Assembly (NCBI GenBank): GCA_009746045.1
Contig: RPFO01000502.1
Span: forward strand, 62,001-126,000
DNA length: 64,000 bases
Direction: 5' to 3'
From: Mesostigma viride
Taxonomy: Eukaryota > Streptophyta > Mesostigmatophyceae > Mesostigmatales > Mesostigmataceae
Shown here: piece by piece, positions 11,093 to 21,658 of the stretch
How the letters are laid out: every line of letters begins with the position of its first letter
Position numbering within the stretch: position 1 is the stretch's first letter
Translations under genes and position numbers: made by a program
The notes under the pieces: generated by a model
What the model saw: only the letters and a program-made list of their open reading frames with translations
Told to the model about the DNA's origin: nothing
Database searches by the model: none

Positions 11093-12290
11093 CCGATAAT
11101 CGATTGAACATCCTTCGGGAGCCCATCCGTTCTTCTCGGTCTCGTCCTTCTCCGGGGCCCTCAACCGCCTTCGCAGCCTCCTCCTCCTTCTTCCTCGCAG
11201 CCTCCTCCTCCATCTTCCTCGCGGCCTCGTCCTCCTTCATCCTCTCCTGTCGAATCTGAATAAAAACAGCAGCCTCCTCCGCAAGAATGTCCTTCGCTGC
11301 CGCCTCCGTCTTCTTCTTCGCCTCCTCCTTCTGCTTCGCCACCAGAATCCTGTGCTCCCTCTCCTGGGCAGCCTTTTTCTCCTTGTACTCCCTCTCCTCC
11401 TCCTCCCTCTCCGCCTTCTCCAGCCTCTCCTTCTCCTCCCTCTCCACCCTCTCCCTCTCCGCCTTCTCGATGGCCTCCCTCTCCGCCTTCTCCTTCTCCT
11501 TGTCCTTCTTGTCGAGAGCCGCGTAGTCGTCAGAAAATGTTGCGGCCTTTGCTAACAATTCGGACAACAGCTCCCGACGCGACTCCCGAACCGGCGATTC
11601 CGGGTCTTCAGGCCTCCCGTTAGTCTGATCGCGCTCGTCCTCCTCAATAAGCTCATTGATAGACTTCCTTAGCTTCCTGAGCTCTTTGGTGTGGTTGTCT
11701 TCCTCTACCCACTCGGGCGCAGGCTTACGCTTAGAACTGGAATGCTTGGGGGACGGCGAGCGGGACGCAGAAGCGGGGGACTTGGGTGGCGGCGAGCGGG
11801 ACTTGGGGGAAGGAGAGCGGGACGGCGAGCGGGACGCAGTTGCGGGGGTCTTGGTTGACGGCGAGGGGGACTTGCGAGAAGGAGAGCGGGACGCGGTAGC
11901 GGGGGGAACGTTGGGCGGAGAGGGGGACTTGCGGGGTGGCAAACGGGTCGCAGTTGCGGGGGACTTGGGTGACTTGCGGGACGGCGAGCGGGACGCAGTA
12001 GCTACGGACTTGGTGGGCGGCGATGGAGACTTACGGGGCGGAGAGCGGGACGGAGCGCGAGACGCAGCAGCGAGAGAGTTGGGGGGTAAAATTCTGTCCA
12101 ACTCGCTGGGGGGCAAGGGGGACTTGGAGGGCAAGGGGGACTCGGGGGGGGGGGACCTCGCCAGAGCATTTACGGGACCGACCGGCAACCGAGGAAACTC
12201 CTCTGTTGCCTTACGGTCCAGCGAGGTGTTCGACGTCATCTTGCGTGAAACGGGAGTGGCCTTGACAGAATCGGAATAGGAGGACGACAT
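11093..12290 (-). CDS. Orphan gene copy 1, N-terminal exon (SP-repeat plus coiled coil)
   Basis: Residues ~45-190 consist of a degenerate 11-13-residue repeat with core ASRSPSRKSPSPP, giving an SR/SP-rich segment like those of RNA-processing scaffold proteins; that is resemblance in composition only. Residues ~230-390 are rich in E, K and R with heptad-like spacing (AEREAIEKAERERVEREEKER), typical of a long charged coiled coil. The exon ends at a GTATGT donor at 11092. The intron (11092-10898) ends with a strong T-rich acceptor TTGTCTGCAG and holds a degenerate palindrome at ~10970-10992. Confidence 0.6.
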
Positions 12291-12369
12291 CTGCAGAACA
12301 ATATTCAAAAAAGCAAGTTTCACAAATGTCATTCAGAATCTGAATTGCCGGCAGAAAAACGATGGGGAG

Positions 12370-12834
12370 GGGTCTCGCTGCAGCTAGACCCTTTCGTGGA
12401 TTCTAAAAAAAGGGACATTTACTTTAATGCAAAACTTTGGCGTCTCGCTGCAGCGAGACCCTCACGTCAAACAAAAACAAATCATTTTTAGATTGAGCGA
12501 AGAAAGCAACCTCCCATCATGCAAACATAACAAGTATACATTCCTTGGGGTCTCGCTACAGCGAGACCCTAACGTCAAACAAAACAAATCATTTTTAGGG
12601 TGAGCGAAGAAAGCCCCCTCCCATCTTGCAAACATTAAAAGTCGACATTCGTAGGGGTCTCGCTGCAGCGAGACCCTAACGTCGATACAAAAACAAATCA
12701 TTTTAAGGGTGAGAAAAGAAAGACCCCCCCATAATGAAAAAATGAAAAATTGACATTCCTTGGGGTCTCGCTGCAGCGAGACCCTTACGTCAATACAAAA
12801 ACAAAATTCCGAGGGTCTACCCGCAGCGAGACCC
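12370..12834. repeat. Tandem ~108-bp array, each unit with a 22-bp palindrome
   Basis: Palindromes occur at 12370-12391, 12440-12461, 12548-12569, 12655-12676, 12763-12784 and 12813-12834. Between the middle four, a ~108-bp unit repeats: palindrome, then TAACGTCAAACAAAAACAAATC, a GGGTGAGCGAAGAAAG-like segment, and CATTCCTTG. The palindrome in perfect form has the core GGTCTCGCTGCAGCGAGACC. It lies just upstream of the orphan gene's first recognised exon. Confidence 0.85.
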
Positions 12835-12892
12835 TTACGTCCATGCGTGAATTCTATCACAACAACCGGAAACAGTGCACAAAAAAAATTTA

Positions 12893-13753
12893 TTCATGCC
12901 AGCACCCCCCCACATTTAATTATTCATGCCATCAGCCCCCCACATTTAATTATTCATGCCAGCACCCCCCAACATTTATTTATACGTAGCAGCACCCCCC
13001 ACATTTAATAATTCATGCCATCACCCCCCCACATTTAATTATTCATGCCATCACCCCCCACATTTATTTATTCATGCCAGCACCCCCCCACATTTATTTA
13101 TACGTAGCAGCATCCCCCCCACATTTAATAATTCATGCCATCACCCCCCACACATTTAATAATTCATGCCATCACCCCCCCACATTTAATAATTCATGCC
13201 AGCACCCCCCCACCACATTTATTTATTCATGCCAGCAACCCCCCACATTTATTTATTCATGCCATCACCCCCCCACATGCATTTATATGTAGCAGCACCC
13301 CCCCACATTTATTTATTCATGCCAGCACCCCCCCACATTTATTTATTCATGCCAGCACCCCCCCACATTTAATTATTCATGCCAGCACCCCCCCACATTT
13401 AATTATTCATGCCAGCACCCCCCAACATTTATTTATACGTAGCAGCACCCCCCACATTTATTAATTCATGCCAGCACCCCCCCACATTTATTTATTCATG
13501 CCATCACCCCCCCACATTTATTTATTCATGCCAGCACCCCCCCACATTTATTTATACGTAGCAGCACCCCCCCACATTTAATAATTCATGCCATCACCCC
13601 CCCACATTTAATAATTCATGCCAGCACCCCCCACATTTATTTATTCATGCCAGCAACCCCCCACATGCATTTATACGTAGCAGCACCCCCCCACATTTAT
13701 TTATTCATGCCATCACCCCCCCACATTTAATAATTCATGCCATCACCCCCCCA
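12893..13753. repeat. Minisatellite, ~29-bp unit, about 29 copies
   Basis: Units look like TTCATGCCAGCACCCCCC followed by ACATTTATTTA, with variants (CCATCA, ACGTAGCAG, ACATTTAATTA). Unit length varies because the C run is 6-8 long. All frames stay open and would give HASTPPHLFI repeats, which is a property of the repeat and not evidence of a gene. The array ends exactly where the third LTR copy begins. Confidence 0.95.
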
Positions 13754-14410
13754 CATTTAATTCCTTGGTCGTCAAGACTGATTGAGACAATGGATAGACA
13801 GTTTATTCATTGCATATTTAGGTTACGGACTGCCACCGTTTCACCGCCAAAGCCATCATGGTGCGGTTCCCGGGTGGGGACCATAGCATCCATAGCCACA
13901 CGGGGCTTGGACTGCAAGGTAAGTGCAACGTAGGTGTGTCACTTCCTTATCAAGGCACATTGGGGCAGCGGTGCACGTTCTGGAATATTCTGCACAAGTT
14001 GCCAGCTGTCGATTATACAATTGACGATTAGGAGAATGCCAGATGTCAAGCAACTAACACGGCATACAATGCATCTAGAACTGGATTCAGTCATACGAAA
14101 TATCCAACACGGAATATTCGGCCGAGGATAGTACCGTCGGCACCTAAGGTACGCAAAGTATTGTGCCTGAACTACAACTTCGGCACTACATAACTTTTGC
14201 TATACTGCACTATATTCAGTGCTGTAAGTTGTGCCGGAAAGCTCACGGGGGGCCCTACCAAGCCTATTTAATTATCGGCCAGAAAGACGGCAGGCGGGTG
14301 CGATTGTTAGGGACGCAACCCTAATACCTCCGTTTACAACATGATGGCCAGACACCGACTACAAATGTAAACAGGCAGTTGGGCACACAGGGTGAAATTC
14401 ACCTCTGACA
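13754..14410. repeat. Third copy of the TGTCAGA LTR, missing its first ~16 bp
   Basis: The sequence is homologous to 7077-7727, from CATTTAATTCCTTGG to CTCTGACA. The missing end is replaced by the minisatellite, and the two share CATTTAATT at the joint. It is either a solo LTR or, in minus orientation, the 3' LTR of the gag-bearing relic at 14584-16096. Confidence 0.8.
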
Positions 14411-14583
14411 GATGCACAGCAGGCAAACCAGTCAACTCCACAGCTGGGCGTAGTCCTGGGGGGTCCACTAGTTTTTTGGCAACTCAGGGGGGTGGTCTGA
14501 AGACGAGCCCCCAACTCAGTGGAAGCTGCACCTGCACTGCTCATCTGGATCGATCGTCCTCCTCCCCTTCACCGCCCTCCTCC

Positions 14584-16096
14584 TCAGCCAGGAGGTGCCA
14601 CAGCGCGTTGACCATCCTTCGTCTGTCTTGTCTGCTGAAGGCCTTCGGTTGGAATGGTCCCCTGCCCGACGACTGAAAGTTGGGCTTGAACCCAGGCTGC
14701 ATCCTGTGGTCGCTCGATCTGGCTAACTTCTGGAGGTAGGCTGGATGGCCTTGTGAAAGGAAGCGCACCATGTGGACCCTTGGTGTCGACAGGAAACTGG
14801 TCTCGCTTGGGACAATCCCGTGCAAAGTGCCCTGCATGGCTGGCCACAGGTGAAACAGGCCCCCTTGGACTGCTCCAAGGCATTGAGCTCTTCCAGCACA
14901 GAGTTCAGCTGGTTCAGGCTCTTCTTGACAGAGGATGCTTGGGTACCTGCAGTGGGCTCCCCCTTGAGAGAAAAGTCGGGTACATGACACAGCGTGAGAG
15001 CATACGACAACACTGTATCCCATTTCCACTCGACATAGGCGTGGGGGGAGAAGTGCTTGTCGAGATCAACCCTGACTTGAGGGGAAAGCCCGTGGAGAAA
15101 CCTGTGCAGAGCCTCAGCGTCAGAGCACTGGGGGATTTTCGCCCGTAGGTTGGTAAACGTTTCCACGTATTGTGGTAACGTCAGACCCGCCTGTGTACAA
15201 CTTGCTAAAGCGTCCCTGTCCAGACGAAGCTGGTCCTGGGGAAGCAAGAAGCGTCGGAAAGACAGCATGAGGGAGGGTAACTCCTTGCAAGTGTTACCTG
15301 CTGGGGAACGTAAGAACTCGTCGAACCTGTCTGCTGCACTGTCGCTCATTCGCTGACAGACCATTTTCTTCTGGATATCCAGGGAAAGTCGTTCTTCCGC
15401 TCTCTTGCCGTAATTGGCAAAGTGGATAGCGAACACATCCTGGAATCGAGTAGAGAAATGGTCAAAACTGCGGTGAGTAAGATTAGTAAGCGATAGCTTG
15501 TCTACAGATTCAATTTTTGGAAAAGGTGGAGCTGAACCTTGATGTGGCGGCAGTGTGACGGTCACGGGGACGTCGCTGGCGGGCGTGGTGAAGGTGACCG
15601 AGGTCGTCTGCGAGGGTTCCTGTCTCTCACTATCCTGCGTCGCATTCCCCGTAGCAACTGTGGCATGATAAGGTAGAAACCCTCTGTCACCCAACCTACT
15701 AGGAGCCTCTCTCCCAACTCCAGTAACCATCTCACGCATGGCCGCCTCCTCATCCGCAATCCTCTGACGAAGTCTTCCCACATCCTGTTCCACCTCCTCC
15801 ACCATCTTTCTATACATCGCAGCGTGTTGTTCATCTTGTTGTAGCCTGATCTTTGCTGCTGAGAGACGATCCGTGCTAATCGGACCCCGTCTCGTCCTGC
15901 ATGGCGTGGTGTTAACAGGAAAAAGAAAAGATGACGATGCACTAGGCACCGGAGTTCGCTCGCCCGGAATCCTGGGCGACAGCGACCCTCCTCCTCGACC
16001 CACGCCGGTTAGAGATGGCTCGCCTGGTTGGATGCCAGACGCAATGACAGAAAACTTTGGCCCGACGGACAGCGAGGCCCGCCTCCCCTCAGACAT
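14584..16096 (-). pseudogene. Retrotransposon Gag-like protein, frameshifted
   Basis: The minus-strand ORF starts ATG at 16096. The N-terminal half is low-complexity followed by a coiled coil (~residues 75-120). A Gag/capsid-like helical region follows (HFSTRFQDVFAIHFANYG, SFRRFLLPQDQLRLDRDALA, LHRFLHGLSPQVRVDLDKHF). It ends in a CCHC zinc knuckle, CFTCGQ...GHFARDCP, across which the frame changes, so the knuckle and tail lie in different frames. Gag packages element RNA. No protease, RT or integrase follows; the LTR copy at 14410 lies immediately downstream, so this is an internally deleted element. Confidence 0.7.
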
Positions 16097-16199
16097 AGAA
16101 GTACGATTAAAATCAAGTTGACGCCGTGGAGCATGGGTAGTTCACTCAGCACTTTCCCTAGTGATACGTGGAAGAGATGAAGATGGATCTCCTGCACCT

Positions 16200-16470
16200 G
16201 GATCTGTACAGGGGCAGCTCACGTAGGTGGGACGCGAGTGGAACACTTTTCACCTAGGAGAGACACCAGGTTCAGGTACGTGGAACAGCCATGTTTCAGG
16301 TATTGATGTAAGTGGGACAGGGTAGCTTTCAAAATTCAGTGTGGTGGGACAGTTACATGTTCAAAATTCAGGTCGGTGGGACAGGCAAATTTTCAATTAC
16401 ATGTAGGTGGGACACATGTTCATACACATACAAAACACAGGTTGGTGGGACATGTCCCACCGAGTTGTGT
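16200..16470. repeat. Cluster of GGTGGGACA motifs (repeat element)
   Basis: The motif GGTGGGACA or near variants recurs about every 35-45 bp, ending in the inverted pair GGTGGGACATGTCCCACC. The left end CAGGGGCAGCTCACGTAGG reappears in inverse orientation at about 41757-41780, so the two loci are copies of one element in opposite directions. Confidence 0.6.
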
Positions 16471-16496
16471 GGCATGGATGTGTAACACCTATAATG

Positions 16497-16715
16497 CGCT
16501 AGTTTCAGCTATACTGTCTGCACTCGTTTCAGTGCTATATAAACTGTGCCGGAAAGGTCACGGCAAGCCCTACCTAGCCTATTCAAGGTGTGCCAGAAAT
16601 ACGGCAGGCGGGTGCGATTATTAATGACGCAACCGGCAACCCTAATACCTCCGTTTACAACATGATGGCCAGATATTAAAAACATGAAGGGCAGTTGGGC
16701 CCACAGGGAAAAGTC
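16497..16715. repeat. Diverged LTR fragment of the TGTCAGA family
   Basis: Similar to the right third of the 667-bp LTR (GTGCCGGAAAG, GACGCAACC, CCTCCGTTTACAACATGATG), with many changes and without the terminal TCTGACA. Older than the other three copies. Confidence 0.65.
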
Positions 16716-16879
16716 TACATCGCAACAAGGCACCATGCGACTCCGCAGTCAGCGATCACAAACGTTTGCTTCACCCTTTCCGTGCGCTTCTGCTCATGCT
16801 GTTTAGGGTACCTGCACATAAGAAACGTGCCAAGACACACAACCACACACCATAATAATGCATTACAAATGCGAAGTAC

Positions 16880-17165
16880 AATGCTGTTGTTGTTGTTGGT
16901 GGTTGTTGTGGTGGTGGTGGTGGTGGTGGTGGTGGCGGCGGCGGCGGCGGTACATGGTGGTGGTGGGGGTTGGGGGTTGGGGTGGGGGTGGGGGTGTGGG
17001 GGTGTGGGGGTGTGGGGGGTGCGTCCCTGTGTTGTGGTGCGTGTGCGTGTGACAGTGCATATGTACGTGTGATGAACGCGTGATGTGTGATGGGTGATGT
17101 GTGATGTGCGATGTGTGATGGGTGATGTGTGATCGATGTGTGATGTGTGATGTGTGTGTGCTCAT
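16880..17165. repeat. Simple repeats: GTG/GGGTG runs and GATGTGTGATG array
   Basis: 16880-17030 is a (GGT)n to (GGGGGT)n stretch. 17072-17165 repeats GATGTGTGATG-like units. Reading frames across them are compositional only. Confidence 0.9.
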
Positions 17166-17353
17166 ACGCCTACTAATATGTTGGCCCATTTGATCATGCC
17201 GACGTGACCTGTCGCATGTGTGCGGTAGACATATGTACTGCATGCTACCTAGTCACACATGGCATGGGTTTGCAGAGTTACATACAGAGTGTACATTCTT
17301 GTCACATAAATGGTCCAGTATATCTTGGAGCCAACCCATGCAACGATACTTAC

Positions 17354-17703
17354 TTGACCACCATGCGCCAGTGGTTGTCATACTTCTTTGCATACGGGTC
17401 CTGTGGGTCAGGGTTTCCGTAGTACGTCAGGCCGTCACCATACAAGGTGAAAACCTGGTATTTGGCCCAGTCCGCCGTTGTCAGCACCTCGGCATGCTTT
17501 GCCACAGTGCGCTGTGGCGGAAGCTCGAGAGGAGGGAGAGAAGGCTTGGACTTTTTCTTGGCTGGGCGGGTGGCCTGATCCGTTGGTGGTGGTGCTCCCG
17601 CGGCTGGGTTGCCGACCCCTGCTGCCCCCACCTGGTCGGCTGCCCCCCCCCTTCCCACCACGTCAGCTGCCTCACATCCGGCCTTGTCCCAGGTTGCCTT
17701 CAC
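17354..17703 (-). CDS. Putative exon of unknown protein
   Basis: A minus-strand open segment of about 115 codons ends at a strong donor (AA|GTAAGTATCG near 17355). The N-terminal half is low-complexity Ala/Gly/Pro. The C-terminal half looks genuine (LTTADWAKYQVFTLYGDGLT, then YGNPDPQDPYAKKYDNHWRM). It has no ATG (the frame opens at GTG) and so is probably an internal exon. It lies downstream, on the same strand, of the pogo-like exon broken by the copia element and could belong to that gene; this is unproven. Confidence 0.4.
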
Positions 17704-18021
17704 TGCTCCAGCCTTCTTGCATCATGAGCAATATCTTGCAAATAAAGGGGGGCAGCTGGGATATCGCCAAGAAATGAGCAAGACTGCTAGTTTCCAACCC
17801 TTACATAATTCATGATCACCCGTTGCTGGGTGGTTACGCTGCATCATTTGGCTGCATGCGACGAAGAAGACCATTACATACTTTCGGCTCTTCCACGTCA
17901 AATTCTCACGGGGCCGGGCTGCATGCATACTCATGAAACAATCGAAACTCAGCAAACTAGTGCGACATGTACAAAATGCAGCAGGAAAAATACCGACAAT
18001 TATGATGGAAATAAACTTACG

Positions 18022-18046
18022 CGCACAAGCGCGCGGTTGACCATGT
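18022..18046 (-). pseudogene. 3' end of pogo-like exon, separated by the copia insertion
   Basis: Minus-strand codons YMVNRALVR lead into a GTAAGTTT donor. They continue, after removal of the copia element and one ACCCC target copy, the reading frame of the segment at 37430-37722. Confidence 0.6.
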
Positions 18047-18051
18047 ACCCC

Positions 18052-18571
18052 AGTTATTCTAGGACTTCAGGCCTAGACTATCAGTACACGTGCCGTTGTC
18101 CCCGTCTCCCAAGTGGGATACGGACATGGACGGTGGTGTAGTACACTGGACATATCTCTACTAGGGTTTAGATCCGCACGTGCCATATTGGGCACGTGGG
18201 TGCTAGATATTAGCACTGAGATATGTAGGGCACACGCACGTGGGTATTCACGTGGTAGGGTTTATGAGCTGTGATGCAGACCACAAGGTGGTTGCAGTGC
18301 TAGTCCTGTACGGAGGTCCTAGGGGAGGTCCAGGACCATCCACGTAGTGCTGTTAGGCAGCCGGTGCCTGTGGGCATCGTATCAGTCCTAGCTGGAGTAG
18401 ATCTAGCTGGACGGAGCCAGCACCTCATTGGTTAGCACTAGTACAGGATAGCTAGGTTACCCTAACCTACGTGCCCATGCAATCCAGCTTGGCAAGCTTG
18501 CATGGATTGATATATGCCAGCCATTGCATAATCAAAAAGACGTTCGCATCCATTGCACGAGTGCTATAACT
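18052..18571 (+). repeat. 5' LTR of the copia-like element
   Basis: 520 bp, from AGTTATTCTAGG to GTGCTATAACT. TATA-like motifs near its end and CACGTG-rich segments (for example around 18178-18262) may serve in transcription; this is inferred from composition. Confidence 0.92.
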
Positions 18572-18578
18572 TGCATTT

Positions 18579-18601
18579 ATAAAAACTCTCACAGTTTTTA
18601 T
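18579..18601 (+). other. Perfect hairpin directly after the 5' LTR
   Basis: ATAAAAACT-CTCAC-AGTTTTTAT forms a 9-bp stem with a 5-base loop, 7 bases after the LTR, where a tRNA primer-binding site (TGG...) would normally lie. No TGG-starting site is present. Confidence 0.55.
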
Positions 18602-18621
18602 CATCCTCTCTCATTTTTAAA

Positions 18622-20856
18622 ATGTCGAACGTTTCTGATCGTGAGGGCTCTTCGGAGTCAAGCCTGTCCCCATCGTCCGAAGATTTGGACTACCGGGCGG
18701 CAGTGCGGGGCCGGCAGGGTAGGAATGATCACGCTGGCAGCGATGCCGGCAGTGGTCGCTCGTCTTCGGACGAGGACCCGCGGTTCCTGGATCAGCTGGC
18801 GGCGAGGCCGCCGCTGTACAATGTATGGCGTCCCAATGCACCACCGGCTGAAGGGCAGCCCACGGCACCCGAGCTGGTTACGGGGCCGGGGAGGGTGGTG
18901 CCGGTACTGGGGGACATCCCGTCAGATGGCTACGACGAGGACGAGGACCTTGTGGATCTTGAGCTGCCGGAGGACAGGGAGAAGCGAGAAGAGCTGCTCC
19001 GCCGCGAGGCCGAGCGCATTCGGCAGGAGGCCCAGCTGCGCAAGGAGCTGGAGCAGCAGCGCGAGCTGGAGGCTCAGCGCGAGGCTCAGCTGCGGGCGGA
19101 GACTGAGATGGACAGAATAGCCCGGGAGCTCGCGGAGCGGCAGCTGGAGCGGGATCGAGTGGCGAGGGCGGGCTTGCGCGCGGGGCCGACAGGCGCGCGA
19201 GAGGCGCCCCCATACGTTCTCCGCAAGAAGAACGAGCTCTTCACCTTTGCGCACAGGCGCACAGCGCGCTCCTTTAGGCGCATGGCTGGGGATGTATTGC
19301 AGGAGACCGACTCCTCGGTGGAGATGCAGCCCGGAGCGCGGGGTGAGGAGCTGGTTTTGATGGACCCAGCTATGGTCGAGGCCGAGCGCCTGGCCAAGAT
19401 AGAGTACACCAGGCATTGCCAGCGGAAGGCGAAGCGGGCAATGGTGCGGTCCATGGCTGAGAACAGTTTGGCTAGGGAGCGTGCGGCCAGGGAGGCGCAG
19501 CATCGGGAGCTGCGGCGACTTCGTGCGAAGGCGCACGATGCCACAGAGAAGACCCGGCGCCACCAGGCGCGGCTGGACGCGGCCATGAGGAGGTCGGAGG
19601 CAGCACTGGCATCAATGGTGGGCCCGGCGAGGAGGGAGCAGGAGGCCAGGCTGGCGAGGAAGAGCAGGCGGAACGCACGAGCCCTAGACAGGCGCATGCG
19701 TAAGGAGGAGCGGGCTCTGCGCAGGTATCAGGAGGCGGCCAGGACCTGGGCTCTGCAGGGAGAATTCGGAGATGCAATCCGTTTTGAGCGTGGTCTGGCG
19801 CCACATGAGCCGCTGCCCGAGGACGCGGTACTGGACTTCATGCGCACCCCGCAGCCAGCAAGAGCCCAGCGAGGAGCGGCCTTGTTAAACGCGCGTGAGC
19901 GTGTTCGCGCTGGTGCAGACACACCCCACCCCCCACCCCCCACACCCAAACACACTGTGCAGACCGACACGGACATGGAGCTGGACCGCATCGCTGCACT
20001 ACTCCACCAGGAGCTGGACGCAGCGGAGGCCAACCCGACCAAACGGGCGCGGGCAGCAGAAGCAGTAGAGCAACTGCTGAAGGCCGCCAAGCGGGTCCGC
20101 CAAGGAAAGTGGCAGGAGGGGTGTGGACCATCGTCTACGCCCCAGCGGTCGCATCCAGAGGAGGATGGTGACGAGGGGAAGGACGGGGGAGCACCAGGGG
20201 GAGGGGCACCAGCAAGCACCGGGGGTATGGCGGGCGGCAGCAACGCTGGAGCGACAACCCAGCAGCAGCAGCAGCCACAGCATCAGCAGCAGCAGCAGCA
20301 GCAGCAGCAGCGGCAGCATCAGCAACAGCAACCGCAGCAGCAGCAGCAGCAGCAGCAACCTCAACCACAAGCGACTGTCGCTGTACCACAGCGACCCAGG
20401 TTTGATGCATCCCGTAGGGAAGATAGGATTACCTTCCCAGGTCTAGCTGAGGGATATGTGCAGGAGGACGCACTTGAGTTTCTTTTCAAGATAGAACATT
20501 CCTGGTCCCATGATAACATCCGTGATTGGTTTCCTGCTCTTAGGGTGTCTAACACGATCCACCAATCTGCACCTAGCATAAAACAAATGGTACAGATGTA
20601 TGAGAGGAGGGCCAGCACACAGGGGGCAGAGGAGGTGCAAATCTTCACAGAATTCATAGCAGACCTAAAAGGGCTGTTGACCAAGGGGGAACACCTGCAG
20701 GCTCTCAAGGGGTTCAACTGGTTGGCCTCGTACAAAGTCAACAAGTCTGACTACGTACGTGATAACAAACAGTTTGTCCTGTACATAGACAGGGACGAGG
20801 AGTTGAAGAAACTCAACTCTAAGTACCTGATCCATCAGTGGCTCACCAAAGCTGAG
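18622..20856 (+). CDS. Gag of the copia-like element, N-terminal part (interrupted)
   Basis: The ORF starts at ATG 18622, 50 bp after the LTR, and stays open to the gypsy A insertion. Residues 1-110 are acidic and Ser-rich. About 110-410 is a long charged coiled coil (EREAAREAQHRELRRLRAKA-type). A polyQ tract with H and P lies at 20263-20370. The last ~160 residues are a capsid-like helical domain (EDALEFLFKIEHSWSHDNIR). Joined across one CTGAG copy, the frame continues as TKAE-LDKNT at 32470. Gag forms the particle and binds element RNA. The long coiled coil and polyQ are unusual extensions. Confidence 0.8.
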
Positions 20857-21440
20857 TGTTACGTCCCTGCCCAGACTCACCTAGCCTGAGCTACGTAGCG
20901 AAAGACCCTCCTTGCCGGAATTAGGAATAATTCAAGATAGCCTAAAGTAGGTTGCGCTTCACGACGTGAGTCGTGAGATATCTGGCATCACGGCTTAATG
21001 CCAAGCTAATTAGTTCACACTTATATTGGCTAGCAATACCAATTACAAATGGATAATGCCCCGGGCTCAATGTGTAGGCGTATTCGCACTTATCATTCAT
21101 TAAACCAAGAGGACGAGACTCTCGTCCTCGGACCAATTTAACCTAGGTTGGTTGCGGCGCAGATACACGCCAATTTCCCTAGAACAATCCGAGTCACTCA
21201 TTCCACGTAGGATCCGGGCCGACATCGACCCTCAACTATAGGATCCACGCCTAGAACTACTGACGGACTCAGAACTGGCGCGGCGCCACAGCGCCGGCCC
21301 CTAAAAGGACAACCTAGGACCAAAATAACTAGTCCAATTCACACAATAGCCAAGGTCCATAAAACCCAAGTCCAATAGACCAAACAGCCTTAGTAATTTA
21401 TTCCATTGTTACGTCCGACCAAAAGGGCAGGGACGTAACA
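20857..21440 (-). repeat. 3' LTR of gypsy A
   Basis: 584 bp. The ends are a 16-bp perfect inverted repeat, TGTTACGTCCCTGCCC, much longer than the usual few bases. An internal hairpin GAGGACGAG-ACT-CTCGTCCTC lies at 21109-21129. Confidence 0.95.
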
Positions 21441-21453
21441 CTCCTCCCCCCCA
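21441..21453 (-). other. Polypurine tract of gypsy A
   Basis: On the minus strand ATGGGGGGGAGGAG abuts the 3' LTR start, as required for plus-strand DNA priming. Confidence 0.8.
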
Positions 21454-21658
21454 TGGGGGTCGGTAGTCCCTACCGTACAAGTGAGATTGGAAAACAACAC
21501 TACTATAAGAGTACTATGTCCCAACCTCGGTTCACCCGCAGGTTAGTAATGCCAGTTCCTCTAGAAGTTGATACACAGGACCAACTCTGACGTAGTAGTA
21601 AGACTCTGATGGTGACTGGATCAATCCGCTATCCGTCACGAAAACTATTCTAACCACT

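Larger units (their letters stand above)
3820..12290 (-). pseudogene. Orphan multi-exon gene, copy 1 (disrupted)
   Basis: This is a minus-strand gene of at least eight exons whose GT-AG junctions can be read: 12290-11093, 10897-9851, 9793-~9630, 9543-9481, 9356-6992 (split by an LTR element), 6866-6327, 6137-4971 and 4715-3825. The predicted protein has a Ser/Pro/Arg-rich N-terminus, a charged coiled coil, then large globular regions with no domain I recognise. The first ATG directly follows an acceptor-like TTGTTCTGCAG, so an upstream exon may exist. Several introns contain a 22-bp palindrome. Three lesions are visible: the 2.2-kb element in exon five, a probable one-base insertion near 4113, and truncation by gypsy C at 3819. 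A paralogue lies at 61433-64000. Function unknown. Confidence 0.65.

Noticed and set aside
11656-12279. Plus-strand ORF rich in GERD repeats
   Set aside because: Antisense of the SP-repeat exon of the orphan gene, which has splice junctions and a coiled coil in the sense frame.
13074-13464. Open frames of HASTPPHLFI-type repeats as a gene
   Set aside because: Several registers stay open only because the tandem unit lacks stops; no start or splice context.
12893-13753. Regular ~29-bp direct repeats as a CRISPR array
   Set aside because: Units are contiguous without unique spacers, the C run varies, and the window is eukaryotic; this is a minisatellite.
13754-16715. Calling 13754-16715 one complete LTR element
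   Set aside because: The left LTR lacks its end, the right LTR match is partial and diverged, and no target duplication was found.
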